Source: Vibrio echinoideorum (GTDB lineage Bacteria > Pseudomonadota > Gammaproteobacteria > Enterobacterales > Vibrionaceae). Taken from it: 64,000 nucleotides of DNA. The notes beneath the pieces were generated by a model. The model was not told where the DNA came from. It searched no databases and saw only the letters and a program-made list of their open reading frames with translations. The stretch lies in contig NZ_AP025483.1 in NCBI RefSeq assembly GCF_024347455.1, forward strand, positions 1,860,001 through 1,924,000. The letters are read 5' to 3'. Shown piece after piece: positions 61,944 through 64,000 of the stretch. Each line of letters starts with the position of its first letter. Positions within the stretch are counted from its first letter, which is position 1. A program made the position numbers and the translations under genes.

Positions 61944-61984
61944 TCTAATCCATTAGTTAGGTAGTCACTTCTATCTAGCACTAT

Positions 61985-62028
61985 GAAAAAAGCCGAGTCC
62001 ACATACGACGTGTGACTCGGCTTTTTTG
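61985..62028. terminator. Bidirectional terminator between pepT-like and DUF3859 genes
   Basis: AAGCCGAGTC pairs with GACTCGGCTT around a 14-nt loop, with A6 before and T6 after. Confidence 0.85.
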
Positions 62029-62072
62029 TTGTCTGCGTTTAGCCTAAAGCTAACGTCTACCAGAAATTTCGT

Positions 62073-62495
62073 CTAAAAACCCCTACGCTTCCAGAATTGG
62101 CCTTCGTCTTTTGCAACAAGGTCGAATGTCTTATCGGCAATGATGTTGCCTTTTAACTCCACGGTCATGCGCCACTTGCCAAGTTTATTCGAAACTGGCG
62201 ACCAAATGGTATCTCCTAAGTAAAAATCCCAGTCGTTGTTACCGACATGCTCTTCACCATCGAACGGTTCGAGCACTTCGCCCTTGTCTGTGGTGATATC
62301 CGGGTGATAGATGCAGTAGCGGATCTTTTCACCTTTGGCTTTCTTGATATTCAAGATATAGCCAAACTCCACATCGATTTCAGCATCAACGGTAGTGGTG
62401 AACTCTTGGATTTTGGGAAGGTCTTTGGATTTGGAATCCCATGTGGAATAGATACCATAAGAGGTCATGTCGACCACAACAGAGCGCTTTGCCAT
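62073..62495 (-). CDS. DUF3859 domain protein
   Basis: This 140-residue protein matches DUF3859: VDMTSYGIYSTWDSKSKDLPKIQEFTTTVDAEIDVEFGYIL and KKAKGEKIRYCIYHPDI, a beta-rich fold with DLVAKDEGQFWKRRGF at the end. There is no signal peptide. The function is unknown. It converges with the peptidase gene at a shared terminator. Confidence 0.85.
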   Translation of the reverse strand: MAKRSVVVDMTSYGIYSTWDSKSKDLPKIQEFTTTVDAEIDVEFGYILNIKKAKGEKIRYCIYHPDITTDKGEVLEPFDGEEHVGNNDWDFYLGDTIWSPVSNKLGKWRMTVELKGNIIADKTFDLVAKDEGQFWKRRGF

Positions 62496-62589
62496 TTCAA
62501 TCTTTACCTTGGAGTTGTTCTATTAATTTAAGTATTGGTCGTGGAGTTTGATTCGTTAGCCAGATGCTCGTTGGCAAAAAAGCACAGGG

Positions 62590-62958
62590 TTATTCTTGCC
62601 AATCTTTCGCCATACGTTTAATCACCGACGGTTCAATATCGTGAATACTACCAAATTGCTCTCTGCAAACTTCGATTATCAAGTTCGCTTTATATTTGAG
62701 CGCGAGTTGGCGATAAGCCTTCATTTCCCAGTGCTTAATAAAGGTATTCGATACAACAACATCTAGCCCTTGCTTCAAGCCACTTTCTACAGTGTTCTGA
62801 CACCACTCATGTGCCTGTTGCAACTGCTTAGGATCAAAACGGTACTCACCTTGCTCATTCACGTAATACATATCGGCTTCAACGTGCAATGCATCGTAGG
62901 TTTTCGCTTTTGTTGACTTGCCCGAACCTGGCAACCCTCGAATGAGTATTAACTTCAT
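62590..62958 (-). CDS. P-loop kinase/ATP-binding protein
   Basis: This 122-residue AAA_33/zeta-toxin-like kinase has an N-terminal Walker A GLPGSGKST (residues 9-17), an acidic strand HVEADMYY (substrate or base), VVVSNTFIKHWEM and an Arg-rich end. Such short kinases resemble nucleoside or polynucleotide kinase relatives; the substrate is not known. It lies 94 nt upstream of the DUF3859 gene on the same strand, probably a separate unit. Confidence 0.85.
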   Translation of the reverse strand: MKLILIRGLPGSGKSTKAKTYDALHVEADMYYVNEQGEYRFDPKQLQQAHEWCQNTVESGLKQGLDVVVSNTFIKHWEMKAYRQLALKYKANLIIEVCREQFGSIHDIEPSVIKRMAKDWQE

Positions 62959-63181
62959 TTGTCACTTTACAGGCTAATTCGAAAACATGAGTTTATCGTA
63001 AATGCTAACCGCTTGCTCTGATAACTACCTAGTTCTACATAACAGAACCAAGCACTTATGCCTTACTCGGGTAGTCGTTAAACATTATAAGACTCCCTCG
63101 CCGTCGGAAGGTGGCTTCTGATAGAAAACACAAATAATTTACATCTATCCATTTTGTATATCGACAAGCGTATCAAACTAC

Positions 63182-63187
63182 TATAGA
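63182..63187 (+). promoter_or_regulatory. Candidate metA -10 element
   Basis: TATAGA lies 15 bp after TCGACA (63161-63166), giving a plausible sigma-70 pair that the MetJ boxes just downstream would block. Confidence 0.4.
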
Positions 63188-63190
63188 TTT

Positions 63191-63214
63191 AGAAGTATAG
63201 ACGTCTACATATCT
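63191..63214. promoter_or_regulatory. MetJ operator (three tandem met boxes)
   Basis: AGACGTCT at 63199-63206 is a perfect met box. It is flanked by AGAAGTAT (6 of 8) and ACATATCT (5 of 8) in tandem 8-bp register, the array form bound by MetJ-SAM to repress methionine genes. Confidence 0.8.
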
Positions 63215-63231
63215 AGCTTAGGGAGAAAGCT

Positions 63232-64000
63232 GTGCCTATTCGCATTCCAGACCAATTGCCAGCATCCGATGTTCTTCGTGAAGAAAACATCTTTATTATG
63301 CCGCTATCAAGAGCATCGACTCAGGAAATTCGTCCACTTCGAGTCTTGATCCTCAACCTAATGCCAAAGAAGATTGAAACTGAAACTCAATTCTTACGCC
63401 TGCTATCGAACAGCCCATTGCAAGTCGATGTAGAGCTGCTACGCATTGATGATCGACCAAGCAAAAACACTCCGACAGAGCACCTTGATAACTTTTATCG
63501 TCAATTTGAGATGGTAAAAAACCGTAACTTTGATGGACTGATCATCACTGGTGCGCCGCTTGGTCTGGTTCAATTTGAAGATGTTATCTACTGGGATCAC
63601 CTAAAAACCATCATGGAGTGGGCAAACAAACATGTTACGTCAACTCTCTATGTATGTTGGGCGGCTCAAGCTGGCTTAAAACTTTTGTATGATTTGCCAA
63701 AACGCACTCGTAAAGAGAAGCTTTCCGGTGTTTACAGTCATGAGATACACAACCCCTACCACCCTATTTTGCGTGGTTTTGATGATACCTTCTTAGCTCC
63801 CCACTCTCGCTATGCTGATTTCTCGCAGGAATACCTTGCTGAACATACTGATCTTGATGTACTTGCGACTTCCGATGTAGCGGGTGTTTATCTGGCATCA
63901 ACCAAAGACAAGCGAAACGTATTTGTAACGGGTCACCCTGAATACGAGGCTCATACACTTCATCATGAGTACATCCGTGACTTAGGTGAAGGCATGGAAC
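63232..64000 (+). CDS. metA: Homoserine O-succinyltransferase MetA (3' end outside window)
   Basis: The GTG start has GGGAGAAAG upstream and gives [20 protein letters not shown]. The 256 codons in the window include the catalytic Cys142 in YVCWAAQAG, His235 and Glu237 in TGHPEYEAH, all at the E. coli positions. Gly111 in TGAPLG marks succinyl-CoA use; a Glu there would mean acetyl-CoA. It makes O-succinylhomoserine for methionine. MetJ boxes lie just upstream. The final 50-60 residues are missing because the window ends. Confidence 0.97.
   Translation, partial: MPIRIPDQLPASDVLREENIFIMPLSRASTQEIRPLRVLILNLMPKKIETETQFLRLLSNSPLQVDVELLRIDDRPSKNTPTEHLDNFYRQFEMVKNRNFDGLIITGAPLGLVQFEDVIYWDHLKTIMEWANKHVTSTLYVCWAAQAGLKLLYDLPKRTRKEKLSGVYSHEIHNPYHPILRGFDDTFLAPHSRYADFSQEYLAEHTDLDVLATSDVAGVYLASTKDKRNVFVTGHPEYEAHTLHHEYIRDLGEGME

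Noticed and set aside
63060..63120. SAM riboswitch before metA
   Set aside because: No conserved riboswitch core could be laid over this stretch, and MetJ boxes already explain control.
1..64000. CRISPR array
   Set aside because: No set of identical 25-40-bp repeats with unique spacers of constant size; all tandem repeats found have units of 6-18 bp without spacers.

Overview
The window reads as chromosomal DNA of a marine gammaproteobacterium, most likely a Vibrio (Splendidus- or Harveyi-like). This rests on gene content and protein style: sbcDC, ArgO, an IrgA/CirA-type receptor, a chitin-binding GH18 chitinase, a complete tad pilus locus, DUF2256, DUF2726 and DUF3859 proteins, and metA with MetJ boxes. 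The species is inference. Most of the window is ordinary, compact core and accessory chromosome.

Left part (1-30500): the end of a short-chain dehydrogenase, a RIO-type kinase, a 44-residue DUF2256 zinc protein with a TTG start, the SbcD-SbcC nuclease, a glyoxalase-fold protein, an outer-membrane barrel, ArgO, a subtilisin-like protease with a large insertion, a GNAT enzyme, a PAS-PAS-GGDEF protein, a methyltransferase, a TonB receptor with a Fur box, LysR regulators, a chitinase broken between its catalytic and binding domains, a DHH phosphoesterase, a chemoreceptor, a MarR-DmeF metal-efflux pair with two perfect 13-bp palindromes upstream, and a divergent adenylosuccinate synthetase paralogue facing a LysR gene.

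Middle part (30593-42735): a complete tad (Flp pilus) operon of 13 genes plus an OmpA-domain gene, all on the minus strand, with a divergent LysR gene beyond flp. Next comes an HxlR regulator divergent from a small secreted SnoaL-like gene. That gene is cut by an IS21-family element (44657-47249) flanked by a 5-bp duplication; removing the element restores the frame exactly.

Accessory island (about 47582-57005): five minus-strand genes lie between a 21-nt copy of a tRNA-Val 3' end and the intact tRNA-Val(GAC). They encode a MutL/MORC-like GHKL ATPase, a Z1-domain ATPase, a PD-(D/E)XK (DUF4420) nuclease, an AIPR protein and a DNA cytosine-5 methyltransferase. The first four are tightly coupled (ATGA, 8-nt and near-overlap junctions); the methyltransferase follows after 140 nt that hold an inverted repeat. 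This is the best candidate for a little-studied biological system: a predicted multi-subunit restriction or anti-phage complex of the kind proposed on comparative-genomic grounds for MORC-like ATPases. No integrase is visible.

Right part (57332-64000): a DUF2726/zinc-finger membrane protein, a tiny cysteine-containing protein under a perfect FNR box, a TPR-GGDEF protein, an M20 peptidase, a DUF3859 protein, a P-loop kinase and the first 256 codons of metA.

Two patterns cut across the window. A 41-bp inverted-repeat element occurs three times between genes. Short tandem repeats (6, 7, 8 or 18 bp units) repeatedly sit within about 25 nt of stop codons, between the gene and its terminator.
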